Origin: Lineus longissimus
Lineage: Eukaryota; Nemertea; Pilidiophora; Heteronemertea; Lineidae
Assembly (NCBI RefSeq): GCF_910592395.1
Contig: NC_088326.1
Coordinates: 12,033,001 to 12,097,000 of the forward strand
Reading direction: 5' to 3'
DNA length: 64,000 nucleotides
Position 1 is the stretch's first letter. Each line of letters begins with the position of its first letter. The notes under the pieces are model-generated. The model was not told where the DNA came from and made no database searches. It saw only the letters and a program-made list of their open reading frames with translations. Shown here one piece after another: positions 23,668-34,600 of the stretch. The translations under genes were made by a program, and so were the position numbers.

Positions 23668-23755
23668 CTCTACAGATAGTACCTGCACATGCGCAGTACA
23701 CACTGGCCTTGAACTTAACCTTGCCCACACTGTTTGGTTTGAATCATGGTAAACT

Positions 23756-23771
23756 ATATATATATATATAT
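23756..23771. repeat. (TA)n microsatellite
   Basis: Uninterrupted run of alternating T and A, about eight units. Confidence 0.9.
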
Positions 23772-26214
23772 TCTTGAGGTATAAAAGCTCGCGCCTTTCT
23801 CTGCTCAGAAGTTTCTTTCATATTACATATCTCTGTTTAACATTCCATCAATTTAGTTCAGTATCGCCCCTATCCCAAGGTCAAAACATTCCTTTTAGTT
23901 AAATATGTTTGGACTACTTCCACACCAGCCGTGGTTGCCTGCGGCGGTAAAGCACTGGTTTTACCATTCAAGTTCAGAGGCCCGCCATTGCAAGGCTGTT
24001 TCATTCCTTTCCCTGCCCATGAAAAAAAATGAATTGACACTTTATCAGTGTTTACTGAGGCTGCAATTATGGAATTTCTTGAAGGTTATACACAAGCGAC
24101 ACCTGTGACACTTCTCTTGTACAATAAACTAAACATTCAATTGACCAGTAAAAAACAATCTTTTGGCAATAAACGTCCTCATAGTCCAGCTTTAGACCAG
24201 ACGGTTCAGCTTTAACATGTGTGAAAAGTTCAGCGCACATTTCAGCTTAAAATGAAATAATATGTTAATCCTGACTGGTTCCTTCTCGCTCTGCTTTATT
24301 CACTTCTGTTCTGTGATATTTTGTTGGTGTGTGATGAACGGAATTGGAGTGTAGCTGGTTCAGGGCTTCTATACGGGTGGAATAGCCTTTTTCCCCAGTT
24401 TCTTTATATCGAAACTTCGGATTTATTCACTGGGTTATTAAGTATTGTACTTTTCGCTTTGTCTAATACGAGCGCCATCTATATTTCCGACAAGGTTTGT
24501 TGACATTTCCTTATTTGGCAATCTATTTGGTCTCAAGGTAATTTCTAGCCAATAAGCGCTCTTGGATTCAAATTTCAAAATAAGCAGCTCACCAAAGAAC
24601 AGTTACGCAACCGGGTGTTTCCACCACCTCAAGCCCTGAACGTTTTTTGATTCTGTAGGTGTATAATGTAGGATCTATCCTATCCAAAGTGTACACTATG
24701 GTTGTCTTCCTACTCCTACGCAAGGTTAATCTTGGGCCATGGGGTTGACCCCTCATTTTGACGATTTCAATTTTCAGTAATAACGGCTCATGTACTCACT
24801 GCAACTGTATACGTTAGGCAAAACACATTTTGGACGAGAATCTACATAAATACCGTAAATCATAGATCGATGTACAAAGAAAATGAATATGTGAAGTAGA
24901 AATTGTCCCCAAAAATTGTATCCTCCAATCTTCGCATTTTACTTTTAATACGTGAACCCGAGATTTTACGAGACACTCGGTGTCATTAGTGAGTCCCTGC
25001 CCCAAGTTTCCCTAGCGGGAGTTTGATAACTAAGTGTTTTGATCACGTTACTGCCATTATGCAAATCAACTTAATTACTTTTTTTCGATCGTACTAGCCA
25101 TAAAGAATTTGCATTTTTCTATCAATTACATTTTTGATTCTAATAAAATATACATCAGTTGAAACGTGTTCTTTGTCTCCTCTTTCAATTAAGAATTGTT
25201 TTGTTTATATCAGCAGTAAGTTAGTGGCAGTATTCGTCTGGCCTATACCAGCAGATCTGCTGTTAGCAGCACTGTATACCACTCCACCCACTGATCGCAG
25301 TGTACGAAGCAGTGTCAACATAGCCAAGCAGCGGCTATCAGCGGATGGAACGGACTTAAACATGTTAAAGCAAACTGCGTACGTGCAATGCAATGCCCTT
25401 ACCGCGCCTCAGTCGCTATCCAGCTTACGGTATCAAAGCAACTGTCACATCATCAAGTCATAGGCAGGTTTCTGATCGGAACCCTATTACATGCCCTATT
25501 GTCCACATGTTCATCGGGCCGTATCTCGCTAACTGATATGCGCCGGACTTATAATCAGGAAAAGAGAATGTTCATTTTCACCGCCCAAGAAAATGTAAAA
25601 AAGCAGGCCGAAGCGGTTGTCCTGTGAAATCCCCACCGACTGGGACGTCAGATATTCAAGGCGGTTGGTGAGGCCGGCAACTGACCTTATCCGAACATAA
25701 ATTGATTATACTAATGATAGATTACTACATTTTACGTTCTTTGTGGTGGCATATAGTGCCTAAATCAAAAAGATATTTACATACTTCATACATCGTCCTT
25801 CATTAGGCTTCCGAAACCTGTCTATTATTTCCAACTGCACGAGGAATGACAATGCTTTTACAATGAATATCACAGGCCGTCACCCAGCGACAGCGTACCT
25901 ACCTCGGGCGGTCAATACCTCATAATAGAAATGAAATAATATGGATCAGCCTTTTTGTATACCAGTTATGCCGTGACGACAGATATACTCGGCTTTGAGA
26001 ATATCAGTGTATACAACCTGTACTAGTCAAATCTATATTGCACAACAATGCACATAGCAATATCAAATCTAGGCTGCCTCTGGTCTCCCGCGATGCCGTC
26101 TCATTCCAATGTCTGTGCAGAGTGTATGCCATATTCGGACTGTGAACGTTAGGATATAGGATGCAGTAAATGATATGGTTACGAACAGAGGGCTTGGACA
26201 GACAGTGATCAGTA
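23772..26214. other. Intergenic stretch
   Basis: No exon, RNA gene or complete element was recognised. Several short frames on both strands (for example 23905-24108 and 25134-25463) show no domain and no splice context. Confidence 0.35.
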
Positions 26215-26525
26215 TGTAGGATTGTCATTGAGTTTCAACAGACTCTTGTTCAGTGATCAACATGTTGGATTGCCATTGAGTTTAAGCAGACCCTTGTTCA
26301 GTGATCATCATGTTGGATTGCCATTGAGTTTTAGCAGACTCTTGTTCAGAGCTCAGCATGTAGGATTGCCAGTGAGTTTCAACAGATCCTTGTTCTGAAT
26401 CAGTGCTCAGCATGTTGGATTGCCATTGAGTTTTAGCAGACTCTTGTTCAGTGCTCAGCATGTAGGACTGCCATCGAGTTACAACGGACTCTTGTACATG
26501 TTCAGTGATCATGTAGGATTGCAAA
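26215..26525. repeat. Minisatellite, about 57-60 bp unit, upstream of the Mab-21 gene
   Basis: About five and a half units built on ATGTAGGATTGCCATTGAG, then TTTTAGCAGACTCTTGTTCA and GTGATCA or GTGCTCA. The array ends about 380 bp before the ATG at 26908. The minus-strand frame 26282-26563 is a repetitive read-through of the array, not a gene. Confidence 0.85.
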
Positions 26526-26907
26526 TGATGTAGGAATGTAATGTACATTTTATCGTTGGACATTTTGGATACACTCTAGCAGTGAATCCTTCCTTATCAG
26601 GGACATTTTTCTGAGTATATCAAGGACACCTTTCATTTCCTGGTAGTCGAATAATTAGCATTTCAACTTCTCGATTATACTGACGATGATATCTTGAGGT
26701 ATATCGGTATGATCTGATCGATCTCTTCAGAGGCCAGTTGTCCTTCACGTGACGTTTAATATCACAAACAAATTCATGTATTTATCGTTAAGATCTTGAC
26801 TACGTTAAATATGTATGAGTGATTCTCAGGGTCTCTCGTGATCAACCACGCTAACATTTTGCTGTTACAAAACCTGTCCTGTGCAATTTTAACTGGGAAG
26901 TGTCGTT

Positions 26908-29406
26908 ATGACTGGGAGGAGTGACTCTGATCTCATTGAAGCTGTTTCTAAAGGAAACTTGGAACTTGTAAGAGCTGCTCTCAAAGATGGCGCAAATGTG
27001 GACACCATGTTTAAGATCGACGAAGATGATCTCTTATTCAGAGGTTTCTGGTCAAATTATATTGAGACATATTTGCCTGTTTTATGTTTGGCCATCAAGA
27101 ATGGGAACGCTACGATTGTCAGGGAACTGATTCAGTCGGGAGCAAATGTTAACTTGAAAGGTCCAAAGTGTGGGTTAAGTCCGGTTCATGTTGGAGCAAG
27201 AAAAAGTGACATCGTGGTACTCCAAGAACTTATCAACGGTGGAGCTGACGTGAACATCAGGGATGTCGAAGGGAATGCTCCTCTCCATTATGCAACTGAT
27301 GAGGGAGATGTTGGAATTTTGAAGGGACTGGTTGCTGCTGGGGCTTACATCAATGCCAGGGGTACATCGGATGCGACCACAATGTGGTGGGCGGCAGCTA
27401 AATCACAGGAACGAAAACATGATGAATTCATTCCTGCATTGATCCACCATGGGGCTGTCATCGACACAGGTTGCGATAATGGCGGATCTGCATTGCTGTT
27501 CATGTCAAAGTTTGATCATGAAAATATGTACATTAGAGTAATCAAGGAGATGATCTGGTATTGGGACATACTCTGTGGGTCGGATAAAAAGGCATTGACT
27601 GATCGTTTGATGGAGCTCTTGTCAAATGAAGACATTCTGGGGCTATTTAGTGACGAATCACATCGGACTATCCTCAATATTCCTGACGAGTCGGGTAGGA
27701 CAATCCTGCAGAAAATAGTTGGACTCGGACAGCATCAAGTCCTGAAAAGATTGGTGTCGTATGGTGTATGTGTCACTGCCATTGATCCCCTTGGTCAGAC
27801 TCTTCTCCACTCCGCCATGCCAATAGGGTTCGAGGAGACCATCCGGGTTCTTATTGAAGCTGGATGTGATTACAGAACACTGGACAGTTTTGGAAGATCA
27901 GTGTTGCATCTCGCAGCATTCTATGGGCATTGTAACCTGATAGAATTATTGATATCCAAAGGTTTAAAGCCTAATGATTTGGACAGTTGTGGGAGAAATA
28001 GTCTTCACTATGCAATAATGTGCAGACAGGATGAAGCAGTGAGGGTGTTGTGTCGCTTAGGAGCTGACTGCCGGCAGAAAGACGTCTATGATAAGGTACC
28101 GGAGGATCTCGTGCACCCGTGTGAGGAGACCTGTCTCACTGCTCAGCAGCTGCATGGAGAAGTTACATTGCCCGTGCTTGCTATCAAGGAAGACAAGGAA
28201 TTTCACCCAGAAATCATAAACACCCCAAATCTTTCGAGTATTAGCAACATTCCAGGTACTGGATCAGTAAATTACATCAAAGATTTCAATATGAATGAAT
28301 TTCTTAAGAATGTTAAAGATGAAATATTCGCTGTTGTTTGCAAAGATTTGCCAGGACTGCTAAATACGGAAGCGGTCGAACTGATTGGCGTTGGCAGCTC
28401 GGCAGAAGGCTCAAAAGTTGGCACTCCTAACGAGGTGGATTTCCTCGTAGTTTCTGAAGACGTGTTTCCATTCGGTTCTGACAATAAAGAGGATGGGTAC
28501 TGTGATATGCAAAGTCTTTGGTGCACGGTTAGAGGATTACCGATTTCTGGATCATACAGTGTCTGGTTATGGAACCTACTGATGGCAAAATGGAGCGAAC
28601 TTCAGAAATATCGTCCAAACCGCGAAGGTAGATTTCAGATTCCATTCCCACCCGTACGGCATCCCGACCATACCACATGTGTTAACTGGGTCTGGTTGTA
28701 CAGTGATGATGTATTTACAATGTTGCCAGTTTCAATAGACCTGGTTATGGCATTTTCAAAGGGGATGGGAAAATGGCCGCAAAAAACGGTCAGTTCTTAT
28801 AAAGTACCAAAGATACCAGAAGAAAACTATCGAAAGGAACATTTCGAGGTTGAAGAATTCAACTGTGTGGGACGCGAGTCGTACGCGCATCTTGAGGTTG
28901 GACACTTGGTGAGCCTGGAGCATAGGGTCAAGGTGGTATACATTACAGCAAAGTGTCTGCGCATGCCTGAAGTCTGTCGATTCAAAATCGAAGAAAACAA
29001 AGGCAACCTGCACATTGTCAGTGAATACGTCACGAGTTACCATCTGAAGACCGTGTTCCTTCATCTTGCTGAGATGTTTATTCGGTCCAAACTGTCGCTT
29101 GGGAGAATGGTCCTCATGATCTATGAAAAGCTGAAGCTCTGCCTGGTGAGGAAGAGGCTCCCGATGTTCTTTGATACGAATATAAATGTGCTAGCTGGGT
29201 CGCGATTGAAAACTTCCGAAAGCTTGAAGGTTGCCAAGGTGATGGCGACATTTGTAAGGAGATTGTATGAAAGGGATTTCTCGTCGGAGCTTGACCAGGA
29301 CACTGAAGAGGAAAGGAGAGTGAGGCACTTGATGCCAACATGTCTTGCTTCAGAGGCTGAGGAAGAGGATTTGTCGCCGCCAAAGAAAAAGTCAAAGACT
29401 GATTAG
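26908..29406 (+). CDS. Ankyrin-repeat Mab-21/cGAS-like nucleotidyltransferase
   Basis: One intronless frame of 832 residues. About nine ankyrin repeats occupy residues 5-34, 55-84, 89-118, 122-151, 155-186, 262-292, 296-325, 329-358 and 362-391 (for example GNAPLHYATDEGDVGILKGL). A Mab-21/cGAS nucleotidyltransferase domain follows from about 462. It carries G496-S497, then K503 and PNEVDFL with E509 and D511, and the third acidic residue D611 in PVSIDLVMAF. The GS-to-ExD spacing equals that of cGAS, and all three metal-binding acids are present, so catalytic activity is plausible. TSYHLKT (709-715) is the usual C-terminal Mab-21 motif. A zinc-thumb HCCC motif is not evident. The tail SPPKKKSK resembles a nuclear localisation signal. 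In animals, active members (cGAS and cGLRs) make cyclic dinucleotides that activate STING. That role is inferred here, and the ligand and product are unknown. Confidence 0.9.
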   Translation: MTGRSDSDLIEAVSKGNLELVRAALKDGANVDTMFKIDEDDLLFRGFWSNYIETYLPVLCLAIKNGNATIVRELIQSGANVNLKGPKCGLSPVHVGARKSDIVVLQELINGGADVNIRDVEGNAPLHYATDEGDVGILKGLVAAGAYINARGTSDATTMWWAAAKSQERKHDEFIPALIHHGAVIDTGCDNGGSALLFMSKFDHENMYIRVIKEMIWYWDILCGSDKKALTDRLMELLSNEDILGLFSDESHRTILNIPDESGRTILQKIVGLGQHQVLKRLVSYGVCVTAIDPLGQTLLHSAMPIGFEETIRVLIEAGCDYRTLDSFGRSVLHLAAFYGHCNLIELLISKGLKPNDLDSCGRNSLHYAIMCRQDEAVRVLCRLGADCRQKDVYDKVPEDLVHPCEETCLTAQQLHGEVTLPVLAIKEDKEFHPEIINTPNLSSISNIPGTGSVNYIKDFNMNEFLKNVKDEIFAVVCKDLPGLLNTEAVELIGVGSSAEGSKVGTPNEVDFLVVSEDVFPFGSDNKEDGYCDMQSLWCTVRGLPISGSYSVWLWNLLMAKWSELQKYRPNREGRFQIPFPPVRHPDHTTCVNWVWLYSDDVFTMLPVSIDLVMAFSKGMGKWPQKTVSSYKVPKIPEENYRKEHFEVEEFNCVGRESYAHLEVGHLVSLEHRVKVVYITAKCLRMPEVCRFKIEENKGNLHIVSEYVTSYHLKTVFLHLAEMFIRSKLSLGRMVLMIYEKLKLCLVRKRLPMFFDTNINVLAGSRLKTSESLKVAKVMATFVRRLYERDFSSELDQDTEEERRVRHLMPTCLASEAEEEDLSPPKKKSKTD

Positions 29407-31593
29407 CTGATGAGGTAGACTCTTGCGCAGCCCCAGAACTAATTTATTGATGACGTCCTTCCGTCTCTGCCAACTCTGTTCGCCATGAACCAAGTTTCGC
29501 AGGGATTCTTGGAGTAATCACAGGCACGTGAAGATGCATGTGTAATAGCGGTCGATCAGCCCATCCAGAAGCGATAAAATAACATATACGTCTTTATTTT
29601 CATGATCAGGTTTTTTTGCTTCAATAGGTTTCATGAAGGCTGATCGATCACTAACTGATTGGTTCATGTTGGTGTCTTCACGCGCCCTTTGACCACATAG
29701 TGTCCTCACGCGATGAAAGTCCGCAGGAAGAGTGTGTTTGACCCTATATCATTTCGTTTGTGAATAGTATCCATGCGTGTAGAAAGATGTATTCGTTGGC
29801 CCTACCTGGTGGTCAACGGAGATCATGCCTGACTGTCCTAGTTTTATCAGAATATTTCACAGGGAACTAATCTGATCGTCAGAAAAGATATTGACCAATG
29901 AGGTGCGACTATTCCTTCGAAGTACCTGTCCCAAAAAAACATCATGATCAGCGTACCACAGGAACCAGTTTACGTTTCTCTTCGACCCCGCCTCTGTCAT
30001 AGGAACTTGATGGCACTGTTACAGTTTTTGATTATTAATGCTCGGACCAAGCTTATGCACGGCGAGTGGCTGATTAAGCTGAGCACACTTGTCCACACTT
30101 GCCAACGCCGCTTACCAATGGTGAGGCTTGGAGATTGGCAGCTTCGACCTTACATCAACGGCAAGTCTGAAAAAGGACAAACAAGTAGTGACATGTAACG
30201 AAGTCTAACACTTGAACTACACTGTAGATATTGTAATAGAAAACGTTTTTATCTTCTTTACATGTCTGTTAATATTAACAGCAATCTATCCTTGGGTTCT
30301 AATGCCCATATCTAAAATTTCTCCCGCCCTGATGGAAAAGACCCCCTTAAATTTCATTGACAAATCTGCCAAAATACCCCCTTCTAGATTCTAGACCGGA
30401 TATGGGTCTCGTCAAGACGACCCCTTTTGCTGTGAACTCGAACAACACTGAACTACTTCTAAATCTCTGTGACGGGCATTGAGTACAAGTATACGACTGG
30501 GAGAGTATAAGTTGGAAGATGTACCTACAATTACCACTCTACCACTTTCACTTTACGGTCATTCTTCACTTCCGGTGATGACCCTGGTCTCGTGAGATAC
30601 CACGTGGACACGACAACCAATGAAAAGATGCAGATACTCCCCGTCCATCCGGGTATTGACGAAGCAGCCAACCAAAACATGTGGGAAAGTGTAGGAACGG
30701 CCATTTTAAATAAACAAATGAGTGAATTGCTCGTTTTCTGTCAAACATAATATGATGTAATATGTCATTTGTTTTATCATATCTTTTAAAAGATAAAGAA
30801 TATTTGTGAAATAATGTCAAGAAAATTTAGCAAGGCCTGTTGGTTGATACTACTCAATTCGCTTGAAGGTACGCACTTTGATCGAGTGAGCTATGTTAAT
30901 TGTGTAAGAGTTCGAGTATTAATCCTATCTCTGAGAATTTGAATAAATGACGCCTATATCAAGAGATGTGGTTAGGAATATAGTTCGCACTGTCACCACC
31001 AGGGATGCAAGAATTGTACCCAGTTTTCATGATAAAAACTGTGTATTGATTGAACGGATTGAACCATTACACCGTTCGTACCCGAGCAACGTCTGTGGTT
31101 GTACTCCATAGTTTAGTGTTCCGCTACGATAGAGGGCTCGAGAGGCCACGACTTTTCAATAGGGGGCGACACAGAAATATTGTGGCAATATATCTCCCAG
31201 TGGTCCAAAGCAATGAGGGGAAACGCTCATAAACGTTACACCGGTAATAGAAAAATTGAACTATATAAACACGGATATCCGTGATATAAAATCAAAGTCA
31301 GGTAACAAAATATCAATGAAATTATGCATAACTTATGTCATGCATAATTAAACGGTGCTATTAGTCTCTGCAACTGGTTAGCACGCCACCATTCTTCAAA
31401 CAACAATGGCCGACATAAACAAGCGCCATTCTGTCCAAGCACGTGCCTGCAAAACGCGCTTATCCGTAGTAGGATTAAGAAACACTCCGGTAGTCATGGC
31501 TGCATGTATAGTAGACTAGTATAGCACACATCGGATCTTTTTAACTCAAGGGGCTGTATTTTGGATACATTCAGGGAGGACTAAAGAACTAAA
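29407..31593. other. Intergenic stretch between the Mab-21 gene and the giant-exon locus
   Basis: No exon recognised. A partial family B element lies near 30105-30137. There is no obvious AATAAA close behind the 29406 stop. Confidence 0.35.
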
Positions 31594-31611
31594 ATGTCGG
31601 AAACAGAAGAG
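31594..31611 (+). CDS. Candidate first coding exon of the short form (MSETEE)
   Basis: AAAATGTCGGAAACAGAAGAG is followed by a GTGAAT donor. It leaves phase 0, which matches the acceptor at 33853 and gives MSETEE-QRSVSEQEE, a compositionally seamless join. It is short, so the assignment rests on phase and composition only. Confidence 0.4.
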
Positions 31612-34600
31612 GTGAATGTAGAAGAGACTTTTTTTTCTGAAACTTATTTTATCTTTAGATTATTAGGTCTACGCGTATATTTTTAACTTTATATCTAAAA
31701 TTCCTGTATAAATGCGAAGGTCTGTACGTGTGATCGGTTGTCAAATTGGGCCACTGACTCAGATCAATGACTTTTGTCTAGGCCTTTGTATATACTAGTT
31801 TTGGGTAGGTTACTACATGTATTATCATATACTATTATTTCGTACAGGTTCCCCCTACATACATGACCTCAAAGGTTATGGGAAATGTTCTACCATCTTT
31901 CATTGTATTGTAAGGCACCAGAACTATTAGTGTTAATGATCCGGAATATAATCGTAAATCATTCACACTACGATTTAAATGAACATAAAGAAAAGATGCA
32001 TTATGCACGAAAGGAGGATAGCTGGAGCACACCGTGTCCCGGTCAGTCACTATCAAGATTTCGGAGTGACCGCGCATTATGACTTTAACTCATATAATGT
32101 TACCTCAAATACATCTGCTGTTAAGTTGGTATCTAACGCAGGTTAATCTTCAATTTAAGTACTGAAATGGTATGCCCTTCGGGACACCAAAGGCCCTACC
32201 GCTCCATATAAAACTTTCTTTTTACGTTTAAGGCGGCGAAAACATTTTTGTTCTGTCCGTAGGCACCTTTTCTTCTTATCGTCCGAGAATTGCATCCTTG
32301 GCTTCAGGGCCCTTCACTCGGAACTTAACGAATACTTACTGTGTGTGTGTGCGAGGGGAGGAGCATGCAACTGACCCTGATATTCGAGGATGCCGAACAG
32401 GGGGCAAGAATGTCGATTCGAATTGGATGCTTTGCCCTCGCGCGTTGCTGTAAACGTGGCCGACGCTGCAGTCAAAACAATCAAGAAAATCAAAGTTTAA
32501 AGAAGGCCGCCATGAATATATGTAGGCCTACCCAATCGCGAGATCTAAAAACCATCTCTAAGCTACAGCATCATTTACTTGTTACTTTTAACCTTTATGA
32601 TACTAGCTTGTACATTAATCAGGTAGCCAAGAAAAAAAATCCCATAAAAACGCCTATAGTTCGTGTTTGTGCCTCATGAACTACATTTTGATAATTTCTC
32701 AAACACATTCCGAGGCTTTTTCGTAAAGCCTATTCACCGGTCATCAAATGATGTCTAAAGCCTTTATTGCATGTAGGCCGGGCTTAATTGATTAATATAA
32801 AATGATAACTCATTTATCAAACTGTGTAAATATGTTTTGATGGCATACTGGAGATATTTGAAAATTATTAAAACTTTCTCCAAGACAGAGAGGGCTTACT
32901 CGATTTCGCAGAAAGGCGAAATACATAACGCACGAGAGTACCTATCATATTTCGGTACAGCTTTTCTTATTTTTAAAAGCGAGGTACTACGTTCTGGGTG
33001 TTCCTTTTTAATGCCAAGTTTCAGAAAATTTGCATGCATGATAGCAGCACTAACCAACCAACCAATTTCCTCGTTCTTGGATCGTGCGCAGGATTTACAA
33101 ATGCATGTAAACTACATGTACGTAATGTACATCAAATAGGCCTACGTGCCCATAACTTTTAGGCCCTTAACAGTTAGGTTTATTCATATTATAGGCCTTA
33201 AAAGTAAATATTACCCAATTTACACGAACCATTTGTGTGGTTTTTGGTAAAACTTGTTAGAGAGCTGGATTATTTTAATCCCTCGGGATTAAATCACATA
33301 GTATACGGTATTTTTTCAAGCAAACATTTAATTTACCTGTGCAAAGACGAGATCCTCCGGTGTCAGATTATTCCGAATTTAAAGGCCGCATACTCCTATA
33401 CTTGACGTAAGATACAGTTTGACTTTTTTAACTATGTCTCTGCTAAATAATACATGTAGGTTGGTTACTCGAAGATAATAGGTTTCAACACTGTTTTATA
33501 TTTCACACTGCTTGTCAACAGAAATATGTTCCACATTTAATACGAAAACCTTTTTTTTTTCGGAAAAAATTCGGTCACTTAAAAGAAAATTTCTCTGGCT
33601 CCCCGGAAAAAATCCCAATATACACAAACAGAACGACTTTCTAAAGGGTCATCAGAGCAGTCGTTCTGATAACATTGACCCTCACGAAAGTCGTTTCGTT
33701 GGGAGTCCTAAGGTCTAAACCAGCGAAGGCAAATAAATTTAATACCCCCCCCCTTTAAAACACGAGTCAAGCGTGTTTGTTTGCTAAAAAAACATTTTTG
33801 AATAGGCCTCTGTCATGGTTTTTTTCTCTATTGTAAATTTGAATGTTTTCAGCAACGCTCCGTGAGCGAACAAGAAGAAAAGGAGGAGCGAAAAGACAGC
33901 GCGAGTCGCGCCAGTAACCAAGGTGATGGTGGGAAAACAAATGAGGAAAAAGAAAGCAAGGAAAAAGAAAGCAAGGAAAAAGAAAACAAAGATGATAAAG
34001 AAAAAGAAATGGAAAAAGAAGGTAGGATAGTTTCATTTTCCATCAAAAGATGGCGTTGTGAGTGTTGGTTGATGTTGGTGTTGTCGTCTTTTTTGTAGGT
34101 CTTGTTTTTGTTTTGTTTTTTGCATGTCACCTTTAAAACCTCAACTTAAGCCACGATTTTCGCCTTTGGCATGGTCATATTAAGGTACGGGCTGTACGTG
34201 CCATTCCACGACGCGACCCCCACCGTTATCTTTTAAGGAATGCGTTGATTGATTGACAACATATCGGACATTGTTGCACAAGCATTATACAGCTAAAAGC
34301 AATTGTCATTCAGCCGTGTCAACTTGAATTTCATATACGTGTGTACATGTAAATGCACGAGTTTTCTTGCTAAACTTGTGTGTGAACCGAAAGTCATAAC
34401 AAATCAGCCAACTGAAACACAATTGTGTATATCGGTTAGTTGTACTTGTCACGAATGTTGCTTATGTGTACTACGAAAAGTAAAGATTTAGCGATAGTTT
34501 TTCGCTCCGTTGGTTCAAGGAAGTTGCGCCAGGTGGCTATAGGCAATGCGGTCAGATAACTATCGATCTGCCTTATCGATCAGGTAGCTTTAGTTCACGT

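Noticed and set aside
26282-26563. Minus-strand frame with repeated SVETHWQSYML-like phrases
   Set aside because: A translation of the minisatellite at 26215-26525; unit length is not kept as a multiple of three and no start context is convincing.
32837-33139. 100-residue plus-strand frame within the first intron of the giant-exon locus
   Set aside because: No acceptor or donor in a fitting phase and no recognisable protein features.
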